From NCBI RefSeq assembly GCF_026283945.1, contig NZ_JAPDPC010000003.1, positions 186,001-250,000 of the forward strand: a DNA stretch of 64,000 bases, in the 5' to 3' direction. Source of the DNA: Dyella humicola (GTDB lineage: Bacteria; Pseudomonadota; Gammaproteobacteria; Xanthomonadales; Rhodanobacteraceae). The notes below the pieces were generated by a model. That model made no database searches, was not told the DNA's origin, and was given only the letters and a program-made list of their open reading frames with translations. Position 1 is the stretch's first letter. Every line of letters starts with the position of its first letter. Shown here piece after piece: positions 27,787-37,815 of this stretch. Made by a program: the position numbers and the translations under genes.

Positions 27787-29813
27787 GGCCGGGTTCCTTG
27801 CTTGGCTTCTTGTGTTGGCGTGATGGGCAGCTCGAACGGCCCGGCCGGCAGGCCGGAGCCGTCGTAAAGGGTGCAGATCGGGCTATCGGCCCAGCAGTAG
27901 CGCACGCGCTTGATCTCGCTGGCGGGAAGGGCCGCGCGCAATACGACCTGATTGCCGTGGATATCGGCGCTGGCGTAGTGGCAGGAGTCCGCCTGGGCTC
28001 CGCATAGTTCGAAGCCGACCGGGTTGTCCGCGCCATAGACGACCAGCTTGTCGGTGACATCGCCGAACGTGAGCGTTACCGCATCGCCGTTGTGCTGTGC
28101 CGACGTGGGCACCGGACCGGACGGCGGCAGGGTCTCGCCATAGATCACATGGCGCGCTGCGCGGGCGAGGCGCCGCCCCAGTTCCTGCTTGTTGGCCGGA
28201 TGGATGTCCGAGCGCTCGCCGATATCGACTGCCACGGCGAGACCCGAGTGCGGGTCCTGCGCGGCAGCGAGGCGCTGCGCCTCGCGCACCTGGGCCGATC
28301 CGCTTTCTACCGGGTGGGTCGGCGCCGCACCATAACCGGCGAGCTGCACGATCAGCATCGGCAGGTTCGCACCGAAGCGCGCGCGCAGATCGCTACGCAG
28401 GCCGTCGAGCAGAGCAAGGTAGTTCGACGCGTGACTCGTGTTCGATTCGCCCTGGTACCACAGGATGCCGCGCAGGCCGTAGTTGCCCAAGGGCGCGATC
28501 ATGCCGTTGTGGATCGTGGTCAGGCCGGAGGTCGACAGCCATGGCGGGCTCGGCGGCGGTCCGTAGGACGAAGGCACCATCTGGTACTGCCAGGCGTCGC
28601 CCAAGGCAACCGTCGAGCCGTCGGCTAGGCGCAGTGCGCGCTTGGCCGTGGGGCCATAAAGGCCGTCGTCGCGATAGGTGCCGAGTACATTGATGACGAC
28701 AAGGTTGTCGCCCTCATGCAGTACGCCGGGCGGCAGCGTGTAGGAGCGATCGTCGCCGCCATAACCGGTGCCCACCCAATGACCATTGACCCAGGTCTGG
28801 TCGGCCTCGTTGACCGTGCCCAGCGACAGCACCGCGCCCTGCGCCGCTTGTTCTGCGGTCAGCTTTACCGTGGTGCGATACCACAGCATGCCGGTGAAGT
28901 TCGCCAGCTCAGGCATCTCCCAGCGCTGCCAGGCGCCACGATCGAGCGGGGCCGGGCGCCAGCCGTCATTGACGAGGTGCGCGGGGTTCCACGGTTCGTT
29001 GGTCGCGCTGACGCCGGGGCGCGAACGCCACCAGTCCTGCCACAGGCGCGCCCACTGCTCGCCAGCGCGTGCGCGGTCCTTCGCGTACAGATCGAGCAGG
29101 TCCAGCGAGGCGTCGTAGCCGCCGACCTTGCGCAAGGCCTGCGCGCTCATCCACGGCTCGATGCGCGAACCGCCCCAGGCCGAGACGATCAGGCCCATCG
29201 GCACCTGCACGGTCTTCTGCAGCTCGCGTGCGTAGTAGTAGCAGGCGGCGGAAAACTCAGGAATGTTTTCCGGCGTGGTCTTCAGCCAATGATTGGCGGC
29301 AGGGATGCTGTCCTGTGGCGTGACGCTGCTGATGTTGTCGACCGTCAGCATGCGGATGCGGTCGTTCGATGCGTTCTGGATTTCAGAGCGCGAGTCCAGC
29401 GTGCGCTTGACCTGCAACACCATGTTGGATTGGCCGGTACACAGAAACACATCGCCGACCAGCACGTCATCGAGCGTCTGCGAGCTGCCGTCCGCCGCCG
29501 TCACCTTGAGGGTATAGGGGCCACCCGCCGGCAACGCAGGCAGCGAGGCCTGCCAGCGGCCACTTGCATCGGCTCGGGCGCTTGCGCGCTTGCCGGCGAA
29601 GGCGATCTCCAGCTTCTCGCCCGCTTGGGCATTGCCCCAGACAGGATTGACGCGGTCGCGTTGCAGCACTGCGTGATCCTGGAAGAGCGTGTTCAACAGA
29701 GGCGCATCGTCGCTCTTGGCCTGCGCGTTGAGCGCGCTGAAGCCAAGCAATGCGGCAAGCACGGCTGCGCTGCGGCGAGCCTTGAATGGAATGGGCATAG
29801 CGTGGGTCACCAT
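27783..29813 (-). CDS. SASA-type (sialate O-acetylesterase / CE6-like) acetylesterase, secreted
   Basis: A protein of about 676 aa with a signal peptide ([21 protein letters not shown]). It has a split SGNH-hydrolase domain: the nucleophile Ser lies in FLCTGQSNM near residue 128, and later blocks include [13 protein letters not shown] (Gly/Asn oxyanion block) and the His block [19 protein letters not shown] jelly-roll insert ([13 protein letters not shown] ... WVNGHWVG) lies between them. In this operon it most likely removes acetyl groups from acetylated xylan oligosaccharides rather than sialic acid. The open frame starts at a TTG overlapping the GH67 stop; the ATG at 29813 (or 29798, with GGTGA upstream) is more likely. 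Confidence 0.85.
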   Translation of the reverse strand: MVTHAMPIPFKARRSAAVLAALLGFSALNAQAKSDDAPLLNTLFQDHAVLQRDRVNPVWGNAQAGEKLEIAFAGKRASARADASGRWQASLPALPAGGPYTLKVTAADGSSQTLDDVLVGDVFLCTGQSNMVLQVKRTLDSRSEIQNASNDRIRMLTVDNISSVTPQDSIPAANHWLKTTPENIPEFSAACYYYARELQKTVQVPMGLIVSAWGGSRIEPWMSAQALRKVGGYDASLDLLDLYAKDRARAGEQWARLWQDWWRSRPGVSATNEPWNPAHLVNDGWRPAPLDRGAWQRWEMPELANFTGMLWYRTTVKLTAEQAAQGAVLSLGTVNEADQTWVNGHWVGTGYGGDDRSYTLPPGVLHEGDNLVVINVLGTYRDDGLYGPTAKRALRLADGSTVALGDAWQYQMVPSSYGPPPSPPWLSTSGLTTIHNGMIAPLGNYGLRGILWYQGESNTSHASNYLALLDGLRSDLRARFGANLPMLIVQLAGYGAAPTHPVESGSAQVREAQRLAAAQDPHSGLAVAVDIGERSDIHPANKQELGRRLARAARHVIYGETLPPSGPVPTSAQHNGDAVTLTFGDVTDKLVVYGADNPVGFELCGAQADSCHYASADIHGNQVVLRAALPASEIKRVRYCWADSPICTLYDGSGLPAGPFELPITPTQEAKQGTRP

Positions 29814-29815
29814 GG

Positions 29816-31999
29816 TCAATGGCCAGGAACGTACGGAAAGGAAAGCGACTGGTAATACTCAAGCGGATGCTGTGGAGGCGCGAAGCCTGGTGGCAACGGC
29901 AGGCCGGAGACACTCTGGAAGTAGGCGATGCTGGCATCGCGCCACCATTGCGCCTCCTTCTCCTGGATGGCCAGGAAGGCGGCGACCTGACGGTAACGCT
30001 CAGGATCGATATGGCCATCCAGATGACTCCAGGTCGCGCGCATCTGCTTCACTTCGTCGACGCCGCGGGTGTAATGCGCCACCAGCTCGTACCAGAGCGT
30101 CTGGCCCGAATGCATGCGGTAGTCCCACGGCAGGTGGTGGAACCAGAGCAGGTCTTGCTCCGGCGTCTGCGCCGCATCATTGAACTGCGCCGCGAGCGGC
30201 CCCGCGTACTGGGCAACCGCGTTGCTGCCGCTGCTGTCGCGGTCGAAGCCGATGCCGTGGCTGTCCGCGCGGTGGTAGTAGACCGGGGTCCAATCGGCTC
30301 GCGGACCGCCGGCAAACCATGGCTGCGGGCCGTAATGATGGCCATTCCCCATCAGGTGATGCAGGCCCAGTGGCGTCATGTAGTCGACCACCGCCTCGCG
30401 CGACACCATCATCATGTCGACGACGGGTTTGACGAAGGCCTCGTCATTGCTGAAGGTCATGCGCACCCATTCCTCGGCGATGGCGCGCGAGGACAGCGAC
30501 GGGTTCCAGGCCAGGCGACCGAACGCGAACCAGTTGGCCTGATTGAATTCCGAACCGGACCAGTCGCGGTCGGTGCCGATATTGGCGACACCGGCCATGC
30601 CGGTCAGCGCGTAGCCATGCAGCGAACCGTCGATCACTTTGGCCACGGTGGAACCTTTGCCGTGCACCATGGTGTCGGCCTGCAAGGCCTCTTCGAACAG
30701 CGGGCCCAGATAGGCCAGATGCGTGGCGAAGCCCAGGTATTCCTTGGTGATCTGGAATTCCATCATCAGCGGCGTCTTCGGCATCGCGCCGAACAGCGGG
30801 CTGAAGGGCTCCCTGGGCTGGAAATCGATCGGCCCGTTCTTCACCTGCAGCAGCACGTTGGCGCGGAATTGGCCATCGAGCGGCTTGAACTCGGTATAGG
30901 CCTGCTTGGCGCGGTCGTCGGGCTGCTCGTGCGAATAGACGAAGGCGCGCCAGATCACGATGCCGTCATGCGGCGCCAGCGCATCGGCCAGCATGTTCGC
31001 GCCATCCGCGTGATTGCGGCCGTAGTCTTGGGGTCCCGGCTGGCCTTCGGAGTTGGCCTTGACCAGGAAGCCGCCGAAATCCGGCACGTACTTGTAGATT
31101 TCGTCGGCTTTCGCGCGCCACCAGCGCTGCACCTGCGGATCGAGCGGATCGGCGGTCTTCAGTCCGCCAAGTTCGATCGGCGAGCTGAAGCGAACGCTGA
31201 GGTAGACGCGAATGCCATAAGGGCGCAGCACGCCGGCCAGCGCCTTCACCTTCTCCAGATACAGCGGAGTCAGGATCTGGGCGTCGGCGTTGACGTTGTT
31301 GAGCACGCTGCCATTGATGCCGATGGAGGCATTGGCGCGCGCATAGTCGGTATAGCGCGGGTCGAGCCAGTCGGGCAGTTTTTGCCAGTCCCAGATCGAG
31401 TTGCCGGCATAGCCACGTTCCACGTGGCCGTCGAGATTGTCCCAGTGGTCGAGAACGCGCAGCTGGATATGCGGCGATTCGCGCAGATCGAGATGAGCGA
31501 TCGATTGCGCTGTTTGCAGCAGGCGCAGGAAATGGAACGCGCCATACATGACGCCGACATCGTCATTGCCGACGATGACCGTCGCCGCATGGCCATTCAC
31601 CACGACACTGCGGATCAGATAGCCCTCGTGGCCGAGATCCTTGGTATTCAAGCGCAGACCCGCGATCAGCGCTGATGATGCCGGCGTAGCGGCGATGATC
31701 GCGCCATCGCTGGTGACGCTATCCGACAGCGGCGGCGCATGGCCGAGCAGCCCACCCAGCCCGCGCAACAATTCCTGGCGGGTGACCGCTTGGGTGGGTG
31801 TCGCGGCGCCCGCGATCAATTGCGAGGCATGGATGCGATTTGCCTCGGCCTGCGCGGAAGCGAGCGGGCGGTAGCGTAACCACAGGTCGTAGCCATCCTC
31901 GGCGAATGCGTGGGTCGTGCATAGCGCCGCCGCCAGCATCAGCATGGCCAACGCGACGCTGCGGCAAAACGAGCGCTTGCGCGAATGGCCCGCGGGCAT
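29816..31999 (-). CDS. GH67 alpha-glucuronidase, secreted (Agu67-type)
   Basis: A 727-aa enzyme, the usual size for GH67. It removes (4-O-methyl-)glucuronate from the non-reducing xylose of xylan oligosaccharides, yielding the glucuronate used by uxaC. GH67-type blocks include YDLWLRYRPL at the mature start, LRVLDHWDNLDGHVERGYAG, NGSVLNNVNAD, KANSEGQPGPQDYGR and VWRAFVYS, plus the C-terminal GVDEVKQMRATW. I chose the ATG at 31999, which gives a classical signal peptide (KRSFCRSVALAMLMLAAALC to HAFA). An ATG at 32053 has a better Shine-Dalgarno (GGGGAA), but the operator would then lie in its first codons. It is the first gene of a 14-kb operon running to the GH35 gene. Confidence 0.95.
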   Translation of the reverse strand: MPAGHSRKRSFCRSVALAMLMLAAALCTTHAFAEDGYDLWLRYRPLASAQAEANRIHASQLIAGAATPTQAVTRQELLRGLGGLLGHAPPLSDSVTSDGAIIAATPASSALIAGLRLNTKDLGHEGYLIRSVVVNGHAATVIVGNDDVGVMYGAFHFLRLLQTAQSIAHLDLRESPHIQLRVLDHWDNLDGHVERGYAGNSIWDWQKLPDWLDPRYTDYARANASIGINGSVLNNVNADAQILTPLYLEKVKALAGVLRPYGIRVYLSVRFSSPIELGGLKTADPLDPQVQRWWRAKADEIYKYVPDFGGFLVKANSEGQPGPQDYGRNHADGANMLADALAPHDGIVIWRAFVYSHEQPDDRAKQAYTEFKPLDGQFRANVLLQVKNGPIDFQPREPFSPLFGAMPKTPLMMEFQITKEYLGFATHLAYLGPLFEEALQADTMVHGKGSTVAKVIDGSLHGYALTGMAGVANIGTDRDWSGSEFNQANWFAFGRLAWNPSLSSRAIAEEWVRMTFSNDEAFVKPVVDMMMVSREAVVDYMTPLGLHHLMGNGHHYGPQPWFAGGPRADWTPVYYHRADSHGIGFDRDSSGSNAVAQYAGPLAAQFNDAAQTPEQDLLWFHHLPWDYRMHSGQTLWYELVAHYTRGVDEVKQMRATWSHLDGHIDPERYRQVAAFLAIQEKEAQWWRDASIAYFQSVSGLPLPPGFAPPQHPLEYYQSLSFPYVPGH

Positions 32000-32038
32000 C
32001 GACGATGTCCCACGGATTGTCTTGCTGGCAGCAGATCC

Positions 32039-32052
32039 TGGTACCGCTAACA
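32039..32052. promoter_or_regulatory. Variant LacI-type operator (xyl-box) upstream of the alpha-glucuronidase operon
   Basis: TGGTACCGCTAACA differs from the consensus TGGTAGCGCTAACA by one base (G to C at position 6). It lies between the divergent alpha-glucuronidase operon and lacI-family gene, 40 nt upstream of the chosen alpha-glucuronidase start and 108 nt upstream of the regulator, so it could control both. Confidence 0.75.
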
Positions 32053-32159
32053 TATGTAAGAATTTCCCCGTATCCGGTCCCATATCACGACTGATATCGA
32101 TTTCGGTGGCCACCGCGACGCGACTTGTGCGGTTTCGAATCCGCTAGAAGGAAACGGCA

Positions 32160-33239
32160 TTGAAGAAGACAAGCAAGAAATCGGTTCGTCGCAAGGGATT
32201 CGCCGTCACCATCGATGAGGTGGCGGCGCTGGCCAAGGTGTCGCCGATGACGGTGTCGCGCGTTATCAATGGTCACAGCACGGTGCGCGAATCGACCCGC
32301 GAGCGGGTCATGCAGGCCGTGAGTCAGCTGGGCTATATCCCGAACCAGGCGGCGAGTTCGCTGGCTGCCGCCCAGGATGCGCGTATCGCCCTGATCTACA
32401 CCAACCCCAGTGCCGGCTACTTGCGCGAACTGTTGCTCGGCGCCTTGCACGGTACGGCGCGCACGGCAGCGCAGTTGGTGATCGATGACTGGGACGGGCT
32501 CGACCCCAGCGCCGAGCGCAAGGCGGCGCGCGCGCTCGCCAAAGGCGTGGCTGGCGTGATCCTGCCGCCGCCGTTGTGCGAGTCCAAGGTGGTGATCGAG
32601 GAGTTGGTCAATGCGGGCGTGCCGGCCGTGGCGATCGCCTCGGGACGCTTCAATCACGATATTTCCAGCGTCCGCGTCGATGACTTCCTCGCCAGCAAGG
32701 AGCTCACCGAATACCTGATCCAGATGGGGCACACGCGCATCGGATGCATCAAGGGCCATCCCAACCAAACCGCCAGCACGCGCCGCTTCGAGGGCTACCA
32801 GGCGGCGCTCAAGGAAGCCGGCATTCCGTTCGATACGGCGCTGGTCCAGCAGGGCTATTTCACTTATCGCTCCGCATTGCCCGCCGTGGAGACCTTGCTG
32901 GCCCTGCGCAAGCCGCCGAGCGCCATCTTCGCCGGCAACGACGATATGGCGGCCGCGGCGATCTCGGTGGCGCATCGACGTGGCTTGGATGTGCCGCGCG
33001 ATCTCTCCATCGTGGGTTTCGATGACACGTCGGCCGCGACTACCGTCTGGCCCGAGCTCACCACCATCCGCCAACCGATCGCGACCATGGCGGACTCGGC
33101 CATCGACATCCTGCTGCGGACGATTCGCCGCAAGGAAAACGACACCCGGGTGGTGGTCGATCATGTGGTTGCGCATCAGCTGATCAAGCGCGATTCGGTC
33201 GCACCTTGCGCGGCGCCCGCCGGTAAGTTGCGGGGCTGA
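32160..33239 (+). CDS. LacI-family transcriptional regulator, probable xylan/glucuronate regulon repressor
   Basis: A 359-aa DNA-binding repressor. It starts at a TTG preceded by a strong AGAAGGAAA Shine-Dalgarno; there is no ATG that would keep the DNA-binding domain. The LacI helix-turn-helix is VTIDEVAALAKVSPMTVSRV (16-35), followed by GYIPNQAASSL and a periplasmic-binding-protein-like effector domain (IALIYTNPSAGYLRELLLGAL ... IFAGNDDMAAAAISVAHRRGL ... SIVGFDD). A stretch of nine basic residues precedes the helix-turn-helix. It is divergent from the alpha-glucuronidase operon and centrally placed in the regulon, so it most probably binds the four palindromic boxes and is released by a xylan-derived sugar or uronate. 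That link is inference. Confidence 0.92.
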   Translation: MKKTSKKSVRRKGFAVTIDEVAALAKVSPMTVSRVINGHSTVRESTRERVMQAVSQLGYIPNQAASSLAAAQDARIALIYTNPSAGYLRELLLGALHGTARTAAQLVIDDWDGLDPSAERKAARALAKGVAGVILPPPLCESKVVIEELVNAGVPAVAIASGRFNHDISSVRVDDFLASKELTEYLIQMGHTRIGCIKGHPNQTASTRRFEGYQAALKEAGIPFDTALVQQGYFTYRSALPAVETLLALRKPPSAIFAGNDDMAAAAISVAHRRGLDVPRDLSIVGFDDTSAATTVWPELTTIRQPIATMADSAIDILLRTIRRKENDTRVVVDHVVAHQLIKRDSVAPCAAPAGKLRG

Positions 33240-33256
33240 CGAGCAGCCCCGCTTCT
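33230..33256 (+). terminator. Rho-independent terminator-like hairpin overlapping the lacI-family stop codon
   Basis: The arms GCGGGGCTG (33230-33238) and CAGCCCCGC (33244-33252) form a perfect 9-bp stem with a 5-nt loop, followed by TTCTTATC. The first arm contains the last codons and the start of the TGA stop. Confidence 0.75.
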
Positions 33257-33266
33257 TATCAAGAGC

Positions 33267-33323
33267 CTCGGTGGGGCGAGGCTCGAACTCGGTGGGGCGA
33301 GGCTCGACCTCGGTGGGGCGAGG
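33267..33323. repeat. 21-bp tandem repeat, 2.7 copies
   Basis: The unit CTCGGTGGGGCGAGGCTCGA plus one variable base occurs at 33267-33287, 33288-33308 and, truncated, 33309-33323. Each unit holds the small inverted repeat CCTCG...CGAGG. It lies between the convergent regulator and sugar-porter genes. Its function is unknown. Confidence 0.85.
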
Positions 33324-33349
33324 CCATGGGGCGGGGGCGAGCACGCGCT

Positions 33350-34783
33350 TCAGCCTTCCATCTGTTCCAGTTCCTTGCCGCGGGTCTCGTGCACATAGCG
33401 CTGCACGAAGAACACCGACACCACGGCAGCAGCGGCATAAAGGCCGTAGGCGCCGGCCAGGCCGATGCCGGCCAGCAGGATGGGAAAACTCACGGTGATG
33501 ACGAAGTTCGAGGTCCATTGCGCGGCGCCTGCCACGGCCAGGCCCGAGCCGCGAATCTGGTTGGGGAACATTTCACCCAGCATCACCCACATCACCGGCC
33601 CCCACGACATATTGAAAAAGGCCACGTAGACGTTGGCGGCGACCAGGGCCAGCGTACCCATCGGATGGGACAGCGCGAGCTTGCCGCTGGCGTCCAGCCC
33701 GGCATGGGCGAACGCGAAGGTGACCAGGATCAGGCTGATGGCCATGCCCAGCGAGCCGACCCACAGCAGCGGCTTGCGGCCCACCTTGTCGATCAGCATG
33801 ACGGCAACCAGGCAGGCGCCGATGCTTAAGGCGCCGGAAAGCACATTGATCAGCAGCGCATCGCTCTCGGAAAAGCCGACGGCTTGCCACAACACCGCGC
33901 CGTAATAGAACACCACGTTGATGCCGACCAATTGCTGGAACGTAGCCAGGCCGACGCCGACCCAGACGATGGGGCGGATCTTGCCGCTGACCTTGTCCTT
34001 CAGGTCGGACAAGCGCGGGCGATGGCGGTCGTGCGCCAGCGAGGCGCCGATCTCGGCCAGCATGGTTCGCGCCTTGCTTTCGCCATACAGCTGGGTCAGC
34101 ACCGCGGAGGCTTCCGCGTCGCGCTTCCTCACCACCAGGTAGCGCGGGCTTTCGGGAATAAACAGTAGCGAGACGAAGAACAGCGAGGAGGGCAGTGCCT
34201 GCATCCAGAACATCCAGCGCCAGGCGGCCTGATTCAGCCATAGCGCCTCGGTCGATGCGCCAGCCGCCTTTGCCAGCAGGTAATTGCTGAGGAAGGCGCA
34301 GAACAATCCACCGATGATCGCGATCTGTTGCACGGTGGCCAATCGGCCCCGATAGCGCGCCGGTGCGACCTCGGCGATATACGCCGGAGCGATCACGCTG
34401 GCGGCGCCGACGGCAAAACCGCCCATCACGCGCGCGGCGACAAACCACAACGCCGATCCCGCCGCACCCGCGCCAAGCGCCGAAAGCAGGAACAGCACGG
34501 CCGAGATGATCAGGACCGCGCGTCGGCCCCAAAGGTCGGACACGCGCCCGGCGAAAAACGCGCCGAGTGCGCAGCCCAGCAGCATCGAGGCGACGACCAG
34601 GCCGACTACGGTCGAACTGGCGTGGAACGCCGTGCTGAGTCCTTCGACCGTGCCGTTGATGACGCCGCTGTCGAAGCCAAACAAAAAGCCGCCAAGCGTG
34701 GCGACGCAACTGATCTGAACGATGAGCCGGGTGTTTTCCTCAGCCCTTGCGGGGAGGGCATTTTCGAACAGGACGTTTTCCAT
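33350..34783 (-). CDS. Sugar porter (MFS), probable D-xylose:H+ symporter
   Basis: A 477-aa 12-helix inner-membrane carrier with the sugar-porter signatures: LFGFDSGVINGT in helix 1, GRVSDLWGRRAVL in loop 2-3, PAYIAEVAPARYRGRL after helix 4, FIPESPRYLV in helix 6, FQQLVGINVVFYYG in helix 7, DKVGRKPLL in loop 8-9 and the C-terminal HETRGKELE. The QQLVGINVVFYY block matches XylE/GLUT sugar-binding residues. It lies downstream of xylA on the same strand, separated by a strong hairpin, so xylose is the likely substrate. Glucose or arabinose cannot be excluded. Confidence 0.92.
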   Translation of the reverse strand: MENVLFENALPARAEENTRLIVQISCVATLGGFLFGFDSGVINGTVEGLSTAFHASSTVVGLVVASMLLGCALGAFFAGRVSDLWGRRAVLIISAVLFLLSALGAGAAGSALWFVAARVMGGFAVGAASVIAPAYIAEVAPARYRGRLATVQQIAIIGGLFCAFLSNYLLAKAAGASTEALWLNQAAWRWMFWMQALPSSLFFVSLLFIPESPRYLVVRKRDAEASAVLTQLYGESKARTMLAEIGASLAHDRHRPRLSDLKDKVSGKIRPIVWVGVGLATFQQLVGINVVFYYGAVLWQAVGFSESDALLINVLSGALSIGACLVAVMLIDKVGRKPLLWVGSLGMAISLILVTFAFAHAGLDASGKLALSHPMGTLALVAANVYVAFFNMSWGPVMWVMLGEMFPNQIRGSGLAVAGAAQWTSNFVITVSFPILLAGIGLAGAYGLYAAAAVVSVFFVQRYVHETRGKELEQMEG

Positions 34784-34850
34784 ACTTTAGGTGTCTCTTG
34801 GCCATAGTCTGGGTTCCGTCCACCGAAGAGTTGTGGCCCGGCTCACCGTT

Positions 34851-34888
34851 GATGGCGTCTCTCCACGGGAGGGAGGAGAGACGCCATC
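34851..34888 (-). terminator. 14-bp stem hairpin between xylA and the sugar porter
   Basis: GATGGCGTCTCTCC (34851-34864) pairs perfectly with GGAGAGACGCCATC (34875-34888), with a 10-nt loop. It begins 5 nt after the xylA stop on the minus strand. There is no long U-run after it, so it may attenuate rather than stop transcription into the transporter gene. Confidence 0.7.
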
Positions 34889-34893
34889 CCGCT

Positions 34894-36231
34894 TTAACGC
34901 GACAGGTACTGGTTGAGCAGGTTCTCGTAGCGCTCCTGCTTGCCGCTACGCTGGGTCGGCTCACCGTTCTTCACGGCCAGGGCGCGCAGGTCGTCCAGGC
35001 TGAGCTTGGCCAGTTCGAAGTCGCGGCCGGGGCCGTTGTCGAAGCTGGCATAGCGATCGGCGCGCCACTGTTCCCACGGCGATGCCGTCAACAATCCATG
35101 GGCGACTTCCAGGCCACGGGCGAACGAATCCATGCCACCGATATGGGCCAGGAACAAATCGTCGGCATCGGTCGACTCGCGGCGCACTTTGGCGTCGAAG
35201 TTCAGGCCGCCCGGTGCCAGTCCACCCTGACGCAGGACCACCAGCATGGCCCCGACGGTGTCGTACAGGTCGCTCGGGAACTGGTCGGTATCCCAGCCGT
35301 TCTGCGCATTGCCACGATTGGCGTCGATGCTGCCGAGCAGGCCGTGATTGGAAGCCACCTGCAGATCGTGCTCAAACGTATGGCCAGCCAGCGTGGCGTG
35401 GTTCGCTTCGATGTTGAGCTTGAAATCCTTGTCCAGGCCGTGCTGTTGCAGGAAACCGGCGACGGTGGCGGAGTCGAAGTCGTACTGATGGTTCATCGGC
35501 TCCATCGGCTTGGGCTCGATCAGGAAGTTGCCCTTGAAGCCGATGCTGCGCCCATAGTCGCGTGCCATGGTCAGGAAGCGCCCGAAGTGCTCCAGCTCAC
35601 GCTTCATATTGGTGTTGTGCAGCGAGGCGTAACCTTCACGGCCACCCCAGAACACATAGTTGCTGCCGCCGAGTTCGACGGTGGCATCCAGGGCCGCCTT
35701 GATCTGCACGGCCGCGCGCGACACCACCGCGAAATCGGGGTTGGTCGCCGCACCATTCATATAGCGAGGATGGCTGAACAGGTTCGCCGTACCCCACAGC
35801 AGCTTGACGCCGGTGGCGTTCTGGCGCTCCTTGGCCAGCGCGACCATATGCTTCAGGTTCTTCTCGTACTCGCCGATGTCATCGGCATCCGGTGCCATGT
35901 CGATGTCGTGGAAGCAGTAATACGGCACGCCGAGCTTGGTGAAGAATTCGAATGCGGCATCGATCTTCGCTTCGGCGCGGCCGAGCGGCGCGGACTCCAC
36001 GTCCCACGGATAGTGGCGCGTGCCCGGACCAAACGGATCGTGGCCCATGTTGCAGAAGCTGTGCCAGTAGCAGACTGCGAAGCGCAGATGCTCGGCCATG
36101 GTCTTGTCGCCGATCTTCTTGTTGGCGTCGTAGTGCTTGAACGCCAGCGGGTTATCCGACTGGCGACCTTCGAACGGAATGCTGCCGATACCGGGGAAGT
36201 ATTCGCGTTTGCCGATAAAAGGAGTGCTCAT
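34894..36231 (-). CDS. xylA: Xylose isomerase XylA
   Basis: A 445-aa cytosolic TIM-barrel enzyme that isomerises D-xylose to D-xylulose with Mg/Mn. Family blocks are [25 protein letters not shown] (catalytic His), the first metal Glu in [17 protein letters not shown] and [20 protein letters not shown]. The length matches the class II enzymes (about 440 aa). The start is the ATG at 36231 with AAGGA upstream; the longer frame to 36333 runs towards xylB. It lies 67 nt downstream of xylB on the same strand, and both probably read from the xyl-box promoter at 37816. Confidence 0.98.
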   Translation of the reverse strand: MSTPFIGKREYFPGIGSIPFEGRQSDNPLAFKHYDANKKIGDKTMAEHLRFAVCYWHSFCNMGHDPFGPGTRHYPWDVESAPLGRAEAKIDAAFEFFTKLGVPYYCFHDIDMAPDADDIGEYEKNLKHMVALAKERQNATGVKLLWGTANLFSHPRYMNGAATNPDFAVVSRAAVQIKAALDATVELGGSNYVFWGGREGYASLHNTNMKRELEHFGRFLTMARDYGRSIGFKGNFLIEPKPMEPMNHQYDFDSATVAGFLQQHGLDKDFKLNIEANHATLAGHTFEHDLQVASNHGLLGSIDANRGNAQNGWDTDQFPSDLYDTVGAMLVVLRQGGLAPGGLNFDAKVRRESTDADDLFLAHIGGMDSFARGLEVAHGLLTASPWEQWRADRYASFDNGPGRDFELAKLSLDDLRALAVKNGEPTQRSGKQERYENLLNQYLSR

Positions 36232-36298
36232 GAGGTTCAAATCCTTGTCGAGGAGTGCGGGCGTCGGAGTCGGCGACGCATCAAACGGTGTGCGTGGA

Positions 36299-37795
36299 TT
36301 AACGATTCGCGTAGAACGAGACGGCTGCGCCAAGATGGCGCAGGAATTGGCGATAGGGGTTTCGGTAAGCGGCGGCGGCTTTGGCGTCCGGGCGCGTCGA
36401 AAGCGCGGGCTCGATCAGGACATGCTCGCGCGTGAGGTCGGCAAGCTCCGTGCTTCCTCCAGTCGCGTGGTCATGGGCCCATAGGGCTTGCAACGCCGCA
36501 CCAAAGGCGGCGCCTTCGGCCTGGGTGGGTACATCCACCGGGAGCTCGAATACGTCGGCGACCATCTGCCGCCACGCGGCACTATGGCTGCCACCGCCGG
36601 TCAGGCGGATCGCGTCGAAGTGCAGGCCGGCCTTCAGCCATGCGTCGTAGCCGTTGCGCAACGCGTAGGTCGCGCCTTCCATGGCAGCGCGATACGCGTT
36701 GCCGCGCGTCAGGTTGGCCATATCCACGCCATGCAGGCTGGCGCGTGCGTTCGGCATATCCGGCGTGCGCTCGCCGTTGAAGAACGGCAGCATCACCAGG
36801 CCGTCGGCGCCAGGTGCGGTATCGGCCATCACCGTGTCGCCGTCACGGCTGCTGAAGCCGAACGCGCGCGCCACGCTTTCGGTGGCGACGGTGCAATTCA
36901 TCGTGCAGATCAGCGGCAACCAACCACCCGTGGATGAGCAGAAGGCAGCCCATTCGGCCGTGTCGCTCACCACCGGATGATCGGCGTAGGCGAATAGCGT
37001 GCCGGACGTGCCCAGGCTCATGCTCAAGACGCCGGGCACAACGTTGCCGGTGCCGATCGCCGCCATCATGTTGTCGCCGCCGCCGGCGGATACGCGCACG
37101 TTGCGCGGCAAGCCGAGTTCATCGGCGATGGCCGGCGCGATGGTAAAGCTCGCGTCAGCCTCGACCAGCGGCGGCAGGCACGCGGCGAGGTCACGTTGCT
37201 GATCCGTCGCCGCCAGCATGGACGAGGACCACTGACGCGTACGCACATCCAGCCAACCGGTACCCGACGCGTCGCCGTATTCCATCCAGCGTTCGCCGGT
37301 GAGCCAGAAGTTCACGTAGTCGTGCGGCAGCATGATCGTCGCCAGCTGCTGATAGACCGTTGGCCGGTGCTTGCGTGTCCACGGCAGTTTCGATGCGGTA
37401 TAGCCGGCCAGGATGGTATTGCCGGCCAATGCCACACTCCGCTGGACGCCGCCAGCGTTCGCGGTGATCTCGTCGCATTCAATCTGGGTACTGGTATCGC
37501 ACCACAACTTGGCGGGTGCCAAGACCTTGCCGGCAGCGTCGACCGGCACGAAACCATGTTGCTGCCCCGATACGCCAACAGCGATCACGCGCGCGCGCAG
37601 GCTCGTATCGAGTTTTGCGAAACAGGCGCGGATCGCATCGATCCACCACTCGGCGTGTTGCTCGCGACTTCCATCGTCACCAGCGATCAATTCCAGCGCG
37701 TGACCATGCGTGGCGACGACGCGACGTAGCGAAGGATCGTAAGCGACAAGCTTGACGCTCTGGGTACCAACATCAAGTCCAACAACAAGGCTCAT
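36299..37795 (-). CDS. xylB: Xylulokinase XylB (FGGY family)
   Basis: A 498-aa sugar kinase that phosphorylates D-xylulose to xylulose 5-phosphate for the pentose phosphate route. The N-terminal phosphate loop [44 protein letters not shown], the catalytic Asp block [15 protein letters not shown] and the C-terminal [27 protein letters not shown] are typical. The start is the ATG at 37795 (an upstream in-frame ATG at 37861 would enclose the operator). It is the first gene of the xylB-xylA unit. Confidence 0.97.
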   Translation of the reverse strand: MSLVVGLDVGTQSVKLVAYDPSLRRVVATHGHALELIAGDDGSREQHAEWWIDAIRACFAKLDTSLRARVIAVGVSGQQHGFVPVDAAGKVLAPAKLWCDTSTQIECDEITANAGGVQRSVALAGNTILAGYTASKLPWTRKHRPTVYQQLATIMLPHDYVNFWLTGERWMEYGDASGTGWLDVRTRQWSSSMLAATDQQRDLAACLPPLVEADASFTIAPAIADELGLPRNVRVSAGGGDNMMAAIGTGNVVPGVLSMSLGTSGTLFAYADHPVVSDTAEWAAFCSSTGGWLPLICTMNCTVATESVARAFGFSSRDGDTVMADTAPGADGLVMLPFFNGERTPDMPNARASLHGVDMANLTRGNAYRAAMEGATYALRNGYDAWLKAGLHFDAIRLTGGGSHSAAWRQMVADVFELPVDVPTQAEGAAFGAALQALWAHDHATGGSTELADLTREHVLIEPALSTRPDAKAAAAYRNPYRQFLRHLGAAVSFYANR

Positions 37796-37815
37796 CTGCG
37801 TTCCACGACGATAAA

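Noticed and set aside
27783-29813. Calling the SASA-type esterase a sialic-acid enzyme
   Set aside because: There are no sialate genes nearby; the operon is for acetylated glucuronoxylan, so an acetylxylan role is more likely.
33267-33323. Possible CRISPR array
   Set aside because: The units are directly adjacent with no spacers, only 2.7 copies, and no cas gene is present.
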